Part shown: positions 10,639 to 20,842 of the stretch, one piece after another | How the letters are laid out: each line of letters starts with the position of its first letter | Position numbering within the stretch: position 1 is the first letter of the stretch | Source: Rothia nasimurium | GTDB taxonomy: Bacteria; Actinomycetota; Actinomycetes; Actinomycetales; Micrococcaceae | Reading direction: 5' to 3' | Assembly (NCBI RefSeq): GCF_928381705.1 | Contig: NZ_CAKMSR010000009.1 | Location: 1-64,000 of the forward strand | DNA: 64,000 bases | Position numbers and translations under genes: made by a program | The notes under the pieces: generated by a model | Told to the model about the DNA's origin: nothing | What the model saw: the letters and a program-made list of their open reading frames with translations, nothing else | Databases searched by the model: none

Positions 10639-12214
10639 CCCTCTCACCAAGCTGTGGGCCAAGCGGCGTTCTAGCGACTCTTCCCGCCTGAACAACCAAC
10701 GCACAGGGTCGGTACGACTTCGCATTGTCGCATGGATGGTTTTGGTGACCGCCTTTATCATCACCGGCCTCATCTTCACGGTTCGTGAGATCCTCATCAG
10801 CGAGGTCGGCGCCAACGCCGCAGCAAGTACCGAAAGCGAAATTTCAGAGTTCCGCACGTTTGCTGAACTCGGTGTAGACCCCACCACCGCTGCCCCCTTC
10901 GAAGACCTGGACCAGTTGCTCACAGCCTTTGTGTCCCGCCAGTTCACCGGCTACGCTGAGCAGCTCATTGGCGTTACCAGCAACCAGGTCATCATTATCG
11001 ATGAGCAGCAGGACTACGCCGAAGAAACCGGCTACAGGCTGCACCAGGATCAGGACCTCCTTGCCCTCATCACCGGGTATGAGAGGACGTCGGGAATCGA
11101 GCAAACCCCGGCAGGCCCGGTGCACTGGGGCAAGGTCGAGGTCAGCCTCAACACCGACGATGGAACCCAGACCGGGCACCTCATCGTTGTGGAATATATC
11201 CAGCCTGAGCTCGATGCGGTGCAGCACACCATCGTCACCATGATTTGGGTGGGGCTGGGCGGGCTAGCTGCCACCGTAGTCATCGCGTGGCTGGTCGCGG
11301 GCCGTATCACCAAACCGATTCGGAGCCTGCGCACCGTCGCCCAAGAAATCAACGACAAAAACTTTTCAGGACGAGTCGCCGTCAAGGGCGACGACGACGT
11401 GGCAGCTATGGGCCACACCTTTAACCAGATGCTAGATAGATTGGAGGAGTCAGCCATGATTGAACGCCAGTTTATGGACGACGTGAGCCACGAGCTGCGC
11501 ACCCCCATCACCATCGTGCGCGGTCACCTTGAGCTCATGGACCGCACCGAGGAACAGGATCAGACCCTGCAGCTGGTCGACGATGAGCTAGAACGCATGG
11601 GTCGTATCGTCGCCGATCTGCTCACCCTCGCCAAGTCCGAGCGTCCTGACTTTGTCTCACCGCACCCGGTAGACGTCGCCGACCTGATGATTACCCTCGA
11701 CTCGAAGGTACAGGCCTTTACCGACCACCGCTGGATGATGGCCGACATCGCAGAAGGTGAAGTTGACCTGGATGAACAGCGCATCACCCAGGCTCTCGTC
11801 CAGCTCTGCGCCAACGCAGCCCAGTACTCCCCCGAAGGAACCACCATCTCTATCGGCTCAGCCTTTGAGGGAGCAGGTTCCCACCGCGAGCTCAAGCTCT
11901 GGGTACGAGATCAGGGCCCCGGCGTCAGCGAAGAAGACGCCGCAACCCTCTTCGAACGATTCAAGCGCAACAACGCCAAAAACCCCGCCACCGCCAAAAA
12001 GCACTCGGTCGGGGCAGGCCTGGGACTGGCCATCGTCCGCTCCATCGCAGAAGCCCACGAGGGCTCCGTCTGGATCGCCCAGCCGGACGACGGCATCGGC
12101 GCGATCTTCGGCATCACCCTGCCAGCGCCCACCGACCCCGACCAGGGCCAGGACGACAGCACCCCGGCAGATACCCCCGTCACCGTCACCCGCTACCCCA
12201 GCTGGACCCGCTAA
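10631..12214 (+). CDS. Two-component sensor histidine kinase
   Basis: About 527 residues. Order: TM helix (about 35-55), extracytoplasmic sensor of roughly 150 residues, second TM helix (about 205-225), HAMP linker (TKPIRSLRTVAQEIN), HisKA dimerisation domain with the phospho-accepting His in DVSHELRTPIT, and a HATPase_c domain with N box (CANAAQYS), G1 (DQGPGV) and G2 (VGAGLGLAIV). The ATG at 10631 overlaps the preceding gene's stop by 8 nt and gives MTNPLTKLW; upstream in-frame ATGs lie inside the Asp-rich tail region and are less likely. It is followed by its cognate regulator. Confidence 0.93.
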   Translation: MTNPLTKLWAKRRSSDSSRLNNQRTGSVRLRIVAWMVLVTAFIITGLIFTVREILISEVGANAAASTESEISEFRTFAELGVDPTTAAPFEDLDQLLTAFVSRQFTGYAEQLIGVTSNQVIIIDEQQDYAEETGYRLHQDQDLLALITGYERTSGIEQTPAGPVHWGKVEVSLNTDDGTQTGHLIVVEYIQPELDAVQHTIVTMIWVGLGGLAATVVIAWLVAGRITKPIRSLRTVAQEINDKNFSGRVAVKGDDDVAAMGHTFNQMLDRLEESAMIERQFMDDVSHELRTPITIVRGHLELMDRTEEQDQTLQLVDDELERMGRIVADLLTLAKSERPDFVSPHPVDVADLMITLDSKVQAFTDHRWMMADIAEGEVDLDEQRITQALVQLCANAAQYSPEGTTISIGSAFEGAGSHRELKLWVRDQGPGVSEEDAATLFERFKRNNAKNPATAKKHSVGAGLGLAIVRSIAEAHEGSVWIAQPDDGIGAIFGITLPAPTDPDQGQDDSTPADTPVTVTRYPSWTR

Positions 12215-12256
12215 CCCCTCACCCACACACCCAAACACGTCGAAAGAAGCACCGCC

Positions 12257-12919
12257 ATGAGCCATATCCTCATCGTTGAAGATGACCCGCGTATCTCGTC
12301 CTTCATCGTCAAGGGCCTCAAATCAGCCGGCTACACCTCAACCCTCATCGACGAAGGCCGCTCAGCCTACGCCCTGGCCAAGGTCAGCGACTTCGATCTC
12401 ATCATCCTCGATGTAGGCCTACCCGGCATGGACGGATTCACCATCATGAAGGCCCTACGCGCCGACGGCATCACCACCCCCATCATCATGCTCACCGCCC
12501 GCGACTCCGTCTCAGACACCCTCGAAGGGCTCGAAAACGGCGCTAATGACTACATGACCAAGCCCTTCCAGTTTGCCGAGCTACTGGCCCGCATCCGCCT
12601 GCGCCTGCTCGATACCAACCGCGAAGAAAGCAGCGCATCCACCCTCACCCACCGCGACCTCGTCCTCAATGTGCTCACCCGCCAGATCACCGTCTCAGGA
12701 GCCAGCACCGAGCTCACCAGCCGCGAGTTTGCCCTGCTAGAGACCTTCATGCGCCACAAGAACCAGGTGCTCTCCCGAGAGCAGCTCCTGGGGCAGGTGT
12801 GGGGTATGGACTTCGACCCCAACTCCAACATCGTTGACGTCTACATTCGCGCCCTTCGCAAGAAAATCGGCGACGACTACATCGCAACCGTACGCGGGGC
12901 AGGCTACAGGTTCGTCTAA
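12257..12919 (+). CDS. OmpR/PhoB-family response regulator
   Basis: 220 residues. The receiver domain has the acidic pair in EDDPR, the phospho-acceptor Asp in IILDVGLPGMDG (about 52-54) and the conserved Lys in MTKPFQFAEL. The C-terminal winged-helix DNA-binding domain runs from about residue 125 (ELTSREFALLETF...DVYIRALRKKIG...VRGAGYRFV). Its stop codon overlaps the start of the permease gene by one base (TAATG), so regulator and transporter are cotranscribed. Confidence 0.95.
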   Translation: MSHILIVEDDPRISSFIVKGLKSAGYTSTLIDEGRSAYALAKVSDFDLIILDVGLPGMDGFTIMKALRADGITTPIIMLTARDSVSDTLEGLENGANDYMTKPFQFAELLARIRLRLLDTNREESSASTLTHRDLVLNVLTRQITVSGASTELTSREFALLETFMRHKNQVLSREQLLGQVWGMDFDPNSNIVDVYIRALRKKIGDDYIATVRGAGYRFV

Positions 12920-14436
12920 TGAAACTTCTCTACACCTCAACCTCCACCCCGGCGCAGGAGCCGCCGACCCACACCGCGCCGCTACCGGTACAGGCCCCCA
13001 GCTTCATCACCGTCAAGGTGCTTATCTCCTTCTTCCTGGCGGTGCTCCTGATTGCGGGCACAGCCCTGACCGGAGTCACCTCAGAAGAGCTCTCCCTCGA
13101 AGGGGCCCTCACCCTCACCATCTTTATTCTGGCGATCTGGGCCTGGGTGTTCAGCCCGCTGTCAGACACCTACGTCTCACTCGCAGCTGCGGTAGCTCTG
13201 GTGCTCACCGGCATCATCAGCACCGACCAGTTCACCGCCTCACTGGGTACCTCGGCTGTCTGGCTGCTGGTGGCCGCTGTGGTGATGGCCCAAGCGCTGA
13301 CCGCCTCAGGTCTCACCCGCCGTCTCACCGCCCGGCTCGTAGCACTGGCCCGCACCCCGCGTCAGCTCGCCCACCTCTACAACCTAGCCCTCTTTCTGAC
13401 CGTCTACCTGGTCCCCTCACCTTCAGGCCGAGCAGCCCTTGCCCTGCCCATCTACCTGGCCATGGCAGAAGCTATGCCCGACCGCCCCAAGCTGGTCAAG
13501 GCCCTGGGAATCCTAGCGCCCTCCACCATCCTGGTCTCAGCGGTTGCCTCGTTTATCGGTGCAGGTGCCCACCTGGTCACCGCCGAAATCCTGGTGGCCT
13601 ACGGGCTAGAAACCATCGGCTTCCTTGAATGGATGGTTCTGGGCTCAGGCCTGGGTCTGCTTGCCTCGCTTCTGGTCACCGAACTGGTCTTCGCGCTCTT
13701 CCCCACCCGCGACGACGCTCCGGCAAAACTGCACATCGACCTGGCAGACTTTGAAACCGAAGATTCCACCCCCGTACGTGGCGCACTTACCCAGCCAGAG
13801 AAAAATATCGCCCTGGTACTCGGCCTTGCAATCCTGCTCTGGTGCACGGAGTCCTTCCACGAGGTAGACCCGGTGATTGTGGCCGTGCTCGGCGCACTGG
13901 CCGCTAGTGCCCCTGGCTTCGGATCCGTCAAGCTGGCTGCCGCCCTCAAGAAGGCCCCCTGGCCCATGCTCATCTTCATGGCCACGACCCTGGCCATTGG
14001 TACCGCTCTCTCGGAGTCGGGGGCAGCGACCTGGCTGGCAGAGTCAATCTTCGCCCCGGTTTCAGGGCTAGGACGCAGCGGCGCGGCAGCCTTCGTGCTT
14101 CTCGTCATCGCCCTCTCGACGGTGGCCCACCTGGTGATTCAGTCCCGCTCAGCCCGCTCGGCCGTTCTGGTTCCCCTGATTATCACCGCCGCGATTCCCC
14201 TGGGGGTCAACCCGGTAGCAGCCGCCTTCATCTCAACCGCAGCCGCCGGCTTCTGCCACACGCTGACATCCAGCGCTAAACCGGTAGCCCTCTTTGCCTC
14301 CATCGACGGGAAACCCACCTACACCCCGTCCGACCTTCTCAAGCTTTCGGCCTGGCTGGCCCCGCTGCACGCAGCGCTCATTGCCGGCTTCGCCTTCTTC
14401 ATCTGGCCGGCCCTGGGCCTGCCCCTCTACCTCTAA
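12919..14436 (+). CDS. DASS/SLC13-type anion permease
   Basis: 505 residues with 11-12 hydrophobic segments. The two inverted repeats each carry a variant of the DASS anion/sodium motif: SPSGRAALALP near residue 160 and SRSARSAVLVP near 415, placed where di- and tricarboxylate carriers have SNTA-like motifs. A hydrophilic loop near 270-290 separates the halves. Family members import citrate, tartrate, C4-dicarboxylates or related hydroxy acids. Because glycerate kinase follows 29 nt downstream, I infer that glycerate or a precursor such as tartrate is carried; the substrate is not proven by sequence. Confidence 0.82.
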   Translation: MKLLYTSTSTPAQEPPTHTAPLPVQAPSFITVKVLISFFLAVLLIAGTALTGVTSEELSLEGALTLTIFILAIWAWVFSPLSDTYVSLAAAVALVLTGIISTDQFTASLGTSAVWLLVAAVVMAQALTASGLTRRLTARLVALARTPRQLAHLYNLALFLTVYLVPSPSGRAALALPIYLAMAEAMPDRPKLVKALGILAPSTILVSAVASFIGAGAHLVTAEILVAYGLETIGFLEWMVLGSGLGLLASLLVTELVFALFPTRDDAPAKLHIDLADFETEDSTPVRGALTQPEKNIALVLGLAILLWCTESFHEVDPVIVAVLGALAASAPGFGSVKLAAALKKAPWPMLIFMATTLAIGTALSESGAATWLAESIFAPVSGLGRSGAAAFVLLVIALSTVAHLVIQSRSARSAVLVPLIITAAIPLGVNPVAAAFISTAAAGFCHTLTSSAKPVALFASIDGKPTYTPSDLLKLSAWLAPLHAALIAGFAFFIWPALGLPLYL

Positions 14437-14465
14437 ATCACCACACCTTTACAAGGAGAAACACC

Positions 14466-15707
14466 ATGACCATGTCCATTCCCCAGCGTATTCTGATCGC
14501 CCCTTCCGGCTTCAAGGGCTCTCTCGAAGCTGATGTTGTAGCGGACGCCATTGCATCCGGTATCCGCCGCGTCATTCCCGGCGTCAACACCGTGACCATG
14601 CCGATTCCCGACGGCGGCGAGGGCACCGCAAAGATGCTGGCTGGCTCCACCGGCGGCAAGCTCGTGCACACCAAGGTCACCGGCCCGGTAGGCCAGCAGG
14701 TTCGTTCCCACTACGCCCTGCTCGGTGGAGCCCAGGACGGCGTCGCGGTCGTTGAAATGGCAGCGGCAGCGGGGCTCTCCCTGGTACCTAAGGATCTGCG
14801 TAACCCCGCTGAAACCACCACCTACGGGGTGGGGCAGCTCATTGCTGCGGCACTCGATAACGATGACGTACACACCGTACTGGTAGGCTGCGGCGACTCA
14901 GGCACCTCAGACGGCGGTGCAGGTGCCCTCTCAGCACTGGGTGCCCGTATTCTCAACGAGGCCGGAGAAGAAATCCCCCTGGGCGGTGCCCACCTGACCG
15001 AGGCTGCGTCCATCGACTACTCCGGTCTGCACCCCCGCCTTTCCCAGGTGCGCATCGTCCTGGCTCTCAACCAACACAACATCTTGACCGGCCCCAAGGG
15101 CGTTGCCCGCGTCTTTGGCCCCCAGAAGGGGGCAACCCCCGAGCAGGTTGAACAGCTGGATGCGGCCCTGACCCACTGGGCCAACCTGCTGGAAGAGACC
15201 TACGAGGCCATGACCGACGGCAAGCTGCACATGGACTTCCACACCGGCGCAGGCACCGGCGCTTCCGGCGGTCTGGGGGCAGGTTTGGCCTTCATCGGCG
15301 CCGAACTCACCCCGCGCTTTGAGGCCCTTATCGACTCCGGCCTGGCCGGCATCAACCTTGATGAAGAAATCCGCCACGCCGACCTGGTCGTTACCGCAGA
15401 AGGCGCTATCGACTTCCAGACCCCCAAGGGCAAGGTTCCCGCAGAAATCGCCGCCCGCGCCCAGGGTTCAGGTGCCCCGGTCCTCGCGTTGGCTGGCTCT
15501 ATCGGTAAGAAGGCCTACCGCGTACACGATGCCGGTATCGACGCCTTCGCCTCGATTATCCCCCTGCCCATGGATCTCGAAGATGCCCTGGTCAACGGTG
15601 AAGAGCTGCTGACCGACTCGGCAGAGCGCACCTTCCGCATGATTCTGCTGGGTGCTTCGCTTTCGGCCTCCATGCGGTCCCGCCGGGCGCAGCTAACTGC
15701 CGCCTAA
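14466..15707 (+). CDS. Glycerate kinase (type I)
   Basis: Phosphorylates D-glycerate with ATP, giving phosphoglycerate that enters glycolysis. About 413 residues, close to the usual 370-400 of the GlxK/GarK family. Recognisable blocks: APSGFKGSLEADVVADAI (N-terminal), IPDGGEGTA, GCGDSGTSDGGAGAL and TGAGTGASGGLGAGL. RBS AAGGAG lies 8 nt before the ATG. It is the last gene of the sensor-regulator-permease set and is convergent with the acyl-CoA synthetase gene. Confidence 0.92.
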   Translation: MTMSIPQRILIAPSGFKGSLEADVVADAIASGIRRVIPGVNTVTMPIPDGGEGTAKMLAGSTGGKLVHTKVTGPVGQQVRSHYALLGGAQDGVAVVEMAAAAGLSLVPKDLRNPAETTTYGVGQLIAAALDNDDVHTVLVGCGDSGTSDGGAGALSALGARILNEAGEEIPLGGAHLTEAASIDYSGLHPRLSQVRIVLALNQHNILTGPKGVARVFGPQKGATPEQVEQLDAALTHWANLLEETYEAMTDGKLHMDFHTGAGTGASGGLGAGLAFIGAELTPRFEALIDSGLAGINLDEEIRHADLVVTAEGAIDFQTPKGKVPAEIAARAQGSGAPVLALAGSIGKKAYRVHDAGIDAFASIIPLPMDLEDALVNGEELLTDSAERTFRMILLGASLSASMRSRRAQLTAA

Positions 15708-15736
15708 GGTAACCGGCGAACGGTAGAGGCTCTCCC

Positions 15737-17311
15737 CTAGACTTCCTGGGTGAGGGCCTCTGCCAGTACCCGCTTCAAAATTTTGCCGGTGGGCCCCAGC
15801 GGTAGCTCCTCTTTGAAAACATAGCGACGCGGGTACTTGTAGGCGGCAAGTTCCCGGCGGGCCAGCTGATCGAGGGACGCGGTCAGCTCAGCCTGCTGCG
15901 AAGCGTCCAGGGGTTCGCGCGGCACCACTACCGCCACAATTTCTTCGCCCACGGTCTCAGAGGGCTGCCCCACCACGGCTGCCAGCTGGACAGCGGGGTG
16001 GGTGTAGAGGACGTCCTCAATTTCCCGCGGGTAGACGCTGTTGCCGTTACGCAAGATCATGTCTTTGAGGCGGTCAACGATAAAGATATTTCCCGCCTCA
16101 TCGAGCCGGGCTACATCGCCGGTGGCAAACCAGCGGCCCTTGAGCACCTCAGCGCTCGCTTCGGGACGGCCCCAGTACCCGGCCATAACGTTGGGCCCGG
16201 CAACCCACAGTTCACCCGCTTCACCGGTAGCCAGCGGCTGGCCCTGCCTATCGACTACTTTCACGTCTACCCCGGGTAGGGCCCTGCCGACAGAACCAAT
16301 CACCAGGCCGTATTCAGCCCGGTTGAAGGACACAACGGGTGCAGTTTCGCTCAGGCCATAGCCCTCGTAGATGGGGAAGGCCACCAGGCGCTCAATATCA
16401 GCGTGGACAGAGGCGGGCAGAGCAGCCCCGCCCGATATGCCGAAGCGGACGCGCCCCCGCAGCCGGTGGGTCAAAGCAGGGTCGGTGCCCAGATAGGTAG
16501 CCAGGGCACTGTACATGGTAGGAACTGCAGCAAACACCGTAACTCCGGCAGTGGCACACAGCTGGGCTGCCCCACCCGGGGTGAAACGCGGGAGCAGAGC
16601 AATGGCGGCGCCCGCTGCGAGTACCGCGTTCATCGATACGGTCTGCCCAAAGGCATGGAAGAGGGGAAGGCCCCCGAAAATAATGTCGTCTGACGTGAAA
16701 CCAAAGACATCCACGCAGGTCAGGGCATTGGAGAGCATATTGGCGTGGGTGAGGGTCGCCCCCTTCGGGGCGCCGGTGGTTCCCGAAGTGTAGAGAATAA
16801 CGGCCGGGTCCTGAGCGGCAACCGGGTGAGCCTCCCAGGGCTGCGGGGCGGGAGCGTCCGCACCAAACATCGCATCGGGCGATAGCACCTCAAAGGTAAG
16901 CTGGCCTTCCACCTCGTCAAGAATCTGCTCGCTCTCCTGCCCCACCCGGGTACCGGCGGCAGCAACCAGGAGCCGGGCACCGGCGTCCTGCACCTGATAG
17001 GCAGCCTCACGAGCCGACAGCAGGGGGTGCATAGGCACCACCACCGCCCCTAGCGATAGGGCACCGTAGTAGAGGCCCACCATGGCCGGTACGTTCGGCA
17101 GGGCCAGGGCCACCCTGTCGCCGGGAACCAGGCCCCGCTCCCCCAGCCAGGTGCGGGCAGCGCCGACCAGCTGAGCCAGCTGCTGGTAGGTCAAAGACCC
17201 ACCTGCCCAGGTCAGGGCCGGGCGCTCAGAGCTAGCGCGGGCAGCAAGCAGGGCAGCCAGATTATTCTGGGAAGAGGGAGCTACGGTCTGCTGGTCGTGC
17301 TTGATATTCAC
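15737..17311 (-). CDS. AMP-forming acyl-CoA synthetase (FadD-like)
   Basis: 524 residues of the ANL adenylate-forming superfamily. A3 P-loop YTSGTTGAPKGATLTH (about 177-192), A5 YGLSETAPV (about 318), A7 ATGDVARLDEAG, A8 hinge VDRLKDMILRNGNSVYPREIE and A10 lysine in PTGKILKR at the C-terminus are all intact. It activates a fatty or other carboxylic acid to its CoA thioester; chain length cannot be told from sequence. GTG start with GGAAAGG upstream. Alone on its strand between the glycerate kinase and a divergent ankyrin gene. Confidence 0.88.
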   Translation of the reverse strand: MNIKHDQQTVAPSSQNNLAALLAARASSERPALTWAGGSLTYQQLAQLVGAARTWLGERGLVPGDRVALALPNVPAMVGLYYGALSLGAVVVPMHPLLSAREAAYQVQDAGARLLVAAAGTRVGQESEQILDEVEGQLTFEVLSPDAMFGADAPAPQPWEAHPVAAQDPAVILYTSGTTGAPKGATLTHANMLSNALTCVDVFGFTSDDIIFGGLPLFHAFGQTVSMNAVLAAGAAIALLPRFTPGGAAQLCATAGVTVFAAVPTMYSALATYLGTDPALTHRLRGRVRFGISGGAALPASVHADIERLVAFPIYEGYGLSETAPVVSFNRAEYGLVIGSVGRALPGVDVKVVDRQGQPLATGEAGELWVAGPNVMAGYWGRPEASAEVLKGRWFATGDVARLDEAGNIFIVDRLKDMILRNGNSVYPREIEDVLYTHPAVQLAAVVGQPSETVGEEIVAVVVPREPLDASQQAELTASLDQLARRELAAYKYPRRYVFKEELPLGPTGKILKRVLAEALTQEV

Positions 17312-17448
17312 TAAGGGAGCCTTTCCTTGCGGGGCCTAGCTGGCCCTGCCTATTCTTTCACACCCACCCGGTCAACACTTCTGAACGAAAGTTCTAAATA
17401 AGGTCGGCATGAGTTGTTTGCTGGTCTAGACAGGGTTGCTAAAGGGGC

Positions 17449-17467
17449 TCACTTTCTGAGAAAGTGA
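17449..17467. promoter_or_regulatory. Perfect palindrome before the ankyrin gene
   Basis: TCACTTTCT-G-AGAAAGTGA is a perfect 9-bp-arm inverted repeat ending 5 nt before the ATG at 17472. It covers the expected ribosome-binding region. It could be a repressor operator for the divergent fadD-like/ankyrin promoters or a translation-blocking hairpin. Confidence 0.5.
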
Positions 17468-17471
17468 CAGT

Positions 17472-17867
17472 ATGACAGATGTGAACCATACCCTGACCGA
17501 GCAGGACATCGACTTCCTCAACTCGGTCTTCGACCTGGCACGGGACAACAAGCCGGTAGCCCTCAAATCCCTGTTTGACCAGGGCGTACCCGTTGACCTG
17601 ACCAACGCAAAGGGCGACACCCTGCTCATTTTGGCCGCCTACCACGAGCACTCGGAGCTGGTTCAGCTGCTGATTAACGAGGGCGCTGATCTTGACCGGC
17701 TCAACGAGCGGGGCCAGACCGCCCTGGTCTGCGCGACCTTCCGTAACAATCTGCCCATCGCCCGCATGCTCCTGGACGCCGGAGCCGACGAGACCCTGGG
17801 AAGCCAGACCCCGGCCGACGTCGCCGAATTCTTCAACCTTGAAGAGATGAAGAAGCTCTTCGCCTAA
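17472..17867 (+). CDS. Ankyrin-repeat protein
   Basis: 131 residues with about three ankyrin repeats: the signatures KGDTLLILAAYHEHSELVQL and ERGQTALVCATFRNNLPIA are followed by the helix-turn residues LLINEGADLD and LLDAGADET. No signal peptide or membrane segment, so a cytoplasmic protein-protein binding module. The partner is unknown. It is a single gene, divergent from the acyl-CoA synthetase and convergent with argR across a shared terminator. Confidence 0.85.
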   Translation: MTDVNHTLTEQDIDFLNSVFDLARDNKPVALKSLFDQGVPVDLTNAKGDTLLILAAYHEHSELVQLLINEGADLDRLNERGQTALVCATFRNNLPIARMLLDAGADETLGSQTPADVAEFFNLEEMKKLFA

Positions 17868-17912
17868 AAAGTAGGGGCGGGCTACCGAGGTAGCCCGCCC
17901 CTGTTCTTTAGT
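17868..17912. terminator. Bidirectional terminator between the ankyrin gene and argR
   Basis: AGGGGCGGGCTACC (17873-17886) and GGTAGCCCGCCCCT (17889-17902) are perfect 14-bp arms with a two-base loop, with AAAAAG on the left and GTTCTTTAGTTTTT on the right. It can end transcription of both convergent genes. Confidence 0.9.
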
Positions 17913-17922
17913 TTTTCTTTGC

Positions 17923-18402
17923 CTAAGCCGCCCACTCGAGGAAGAGGGCGGCTACTTTTTCGCCGCCGTTGGGGTCGCGGGTAATGACCATGACGGTGTC
18001 GTCGCCCGCGATGGACCCCAGCAGGGGCTCTAGCCCGGCCTGGTCAATAGCTGAGGCCAGGAACTGGGCTGCGCCCGGCGGGGTACGCAGGATGACCAGG
18101 TTGGCTGAGGCCTCGGCAGTCACAAGAAGTTCTTTGAAGAGGGAAACGAGGCGAGCGTCGGGGCCTTCCTGGGTGCTCCGACGGACGGGGTGGTTAGGTA
18201 CGGCGTAGATTAGCCCCGATTTTTCGTCGCGCACGCGCTCGGCGCCAATTTCCACCAGGTCGCGGGAGAGGGTCGCCTGGGTGACTTTGAGCCCGTCGTC
18301 GGTGAGTAGCTGGGCTAGTTCGGCCTGCGAGCGCACGCGGTGGGTTTGGAGCACCTCGATGATGCGGGCTTGCCGCGCGGTTTTGGTGGAGGGAATCGCC
18401 AT
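17923..18402 (-). CDS. argR: Arginine repressor ArgR
   Basis: 159 residues. N-terminal winged helix-turn-helix (KTARQARIIEVLQTHRVRSQAELAQLL ... QATLSRDLVEIGAERVR) and C-terminal hexamerisation/arginine-binding domain with TPPGAAQFLASAIDQ and GSIAGDDTVMVI. With arginine bound it represses arginine synthesis genes at AT-rich boxes such as those at 10 kb, 19.4 kb and 24.3 kb. It starts 25 nt after the argF stop codon and is read with it. Confidence 0.96.
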   Translation of the reverse strand: MAIPSTKTARQARIIEVLQTHRVRSQAELAQLLTDDGLKVTQATLSRDLVEIGAERVRDEKSGLIYAVPNHPVRRSTQEGPDARLVSLFKELLVTAEASANLVILRTPPGAAQFLASAIDQAGLEPLLGSIAGDDTVMVITRDPNGGEKVAALFLEWAA

Positions 18403-18427
18403 TGTTTCTTCTCTTTTTCTGGTCGGT

Positions 18428-19393
<966 letters not shown>

Positions 19394-19426
19394 CTAGGGT
19401 TGGGGGGCAGCGTTTCAGCTGACCTT

Positions 19427-19462
19427 TCATTATATGCACAGTTACTGATAGTTATGCAGTTT
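19427..19462 (-). promoter_or_regulatory. argF promoter with ArgR-type boxes
   Basis: On the minus strand CTGCATAACTAT (19459-19448) and CTGCATATAATG are about 20 nt apart. The second contains a TATAAT -10 (19434-19429), so ArgR bound here would cover the promoter. The cores match those before argG and argC. Confidence 0.65.
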
Positions 19463-19477
19463 GTGAATAAGAGTAGG

Positions 19478-19581
19478 CATCGCGGATGCCTTTTACGCCG
19501 ACTGGCTGGGGCTGGCATGAATCACATGCGAGCGCTAGCGAGCCTGTGAGAAGGTTAGTCGGCAGAAAGGCATCCGCGATG
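19478..19581 (-). repeat. Long hairpin between argD and argF
   Basis: CATCGCGGATGCC with TTTTACGCCGACT (19478-19503) pairs with the right arm 19557-19581 (AGTCGGC, then GGCATCCGCGATG). Arms are about 25 nt with 13-bp perfect ends; the 53-nt loop contains GGCTGGGGCTGGC. In the argD-argF transcript it would form a very stable hairpin, without a T-run. A similar element lies between argB and argD. Confidence 0.65.
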
Positions 19582-19606
19582 TTCACCGACATTTTTCCAT
19601 CCGCAT

Positions 19607-20824
19607 TTACTGCTGTCGCGCCTCAGCCAGAATAGTGGGGAAGGCAGCGGTGAACTCTGCCAGTTCGGCGTCGGTAATGGTGAGGGCGGGGGCGATGCGG
19701 ACGGTGCGGGCGTCCGGAGCGTTGACGATGAAGCCTGCTGCTCGGGCGGCGGCGACAAAGGCAGGTGCCAGGGGCGCGCCGGTATCAGTTGCTTCGTCTG
19801 TGAGGACGATGCCAACCAGCAGGCCCGCTCCCCTGGTTTCTGCCACGCCGGCTACTTCTTCGATAGCGGCTCTGAAGGTGGAGCCGCGCTGGGCGGCGGC
19901 ATCGAGCAGGTGCTCGGCTTCGATAGTTTCGAGGGTTGCTGTTGCTGCTGCGGTGGCCAGGGGGTTGCCGCCGAAGGTGGTGCCGTGCATACCGGCTTCG
20001 AGTGTGCTGGCATTGTCTTCGCCGACTACGACCATGGCGCCGATGGGGAAGCCGCCGCCCAGGCCCTTGGCCAGGGTGATGGCGTCGGGCAGGTTCTCGC
20101 CGGTGAGTTCACGGGAGTGTTCGAACCAGCGGCCGGTGCGGCCCATACCGGTCTGGACCTCGTCCACGATCAGCAGGGCGCCCTTGTCGCGGGTGAGTTC
20201 GCGGGCGCGGGTGAGGTAGCCTGCGGGCAGGGGCAGGACGCCGGCCTCCCCCTGGATGGGCTCGACGATGAGGGCAGCGACGTCGTCGGTCAGATTTTCT
20301 TCGAGGGCTTCGAGGGTAGCAGGAATATGTTTGATGCCGGTGGGGAGCGGTTCGAAGGGCTCACGGTAGGCGGGCTTCCAGGTGAGGGAAAGAGCCCCGA
20401 TAGTGCGCCCGTGGAAGCCGTGGTCAAGGGCGAGGATGGTGCCTTTGCCGTGGAGGTTACCGTGGCGGCGGGCAAGTTTATAGGCAGCTTCGTTGGCTTC
20501 GGTGCCGGAGTTGCAGAAGAAAACGCGACCCTGCTCAGTTCCCAAGTAGCCCAGCAGGCGGTGGGCCAGAGCAATCTGCTGGGGTGTGGTGAAGAAGTTT
20601 GAGACGTGGGCTAGGGTTGCGGCCTGCTCGCTGACCGCCTGTACCCAGGCAGGATGGGCGTGGCCAAGGGCATTGACGGCTATGCCGCCGAGCAGATCCA
20701 GGTAGACCTTGCCGTCGGCGTCCGTCACCCGAGAGCCCTGCCCCGAGACCAGCACCAGGGAGGGGTCGCCAAAGACCCCGAGTAGCTCATCTTTGTAGTT
20801 GTTCAATAGTTGTTCTTGAGACAT
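19607..20824 (-). CDS. argD: Acetylornithine aminotransferase
   Basis: Class III PLP aminotransferase, 405 residues from the ATG at 20824 (MSQEQLLNNYKDELLG). FFCNSGTEANEAAYKLAR and LIVDEVQTGMGRTGRWFEH carry the PLP-contact Asp, and the Schiff-base lysine is in ITLAKGLGGGFPIGA. It converts N-acetylglutamate semialdehyde to N-acetylornithine using glutamate. The open frame continues upstream through a hairpin element, so the start was set at the family-typical ATG. Third in argC-J-B-D-F-R order. Confidence 0.95.
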   Translation of the reverse strand: MSQEQLLNNYKDELLGVFGDPSLVLVSGQGSRVTDADGKVYLDLLGGIAVNALGHAHPAWVQAVSEQAATLAHVSNFFTTPQQIALAHRLLGYLGTEQGRVFFCNSGTEANEAAYKLARRHGNLHGKGTILALDHGFHGRTIGALSLTWKPAYREPFEPLPTGIKHIPATLEALEENLTDDVAALIVEPIQGEAGVLPLPAGYLTRARELTRDKGALLIVDEVQTGMGRTGRWFEHSRELTGENLPDAITLAKGLGGGFPIGAMVVVGEDNASTLEAGMHGTTFGGNPLATAAATATLETIEAEHLLDAAAQRGSTFRAAIEEVAGVAETRGAGLLVGIVLTDEATDTGAPLAPAFVAAARAAGFIVNAPDARTVRIAPALTITDAELAEFTAAFPTILAEARQQ

Positions 20825-20842
20825 GGTATTTCCCGTTGAGGT

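Noticed and set aside
19910..20602. 230-codon open frame opposite argD
   Set aside because: Same shadow pattern; the argD frame is fully conserved.
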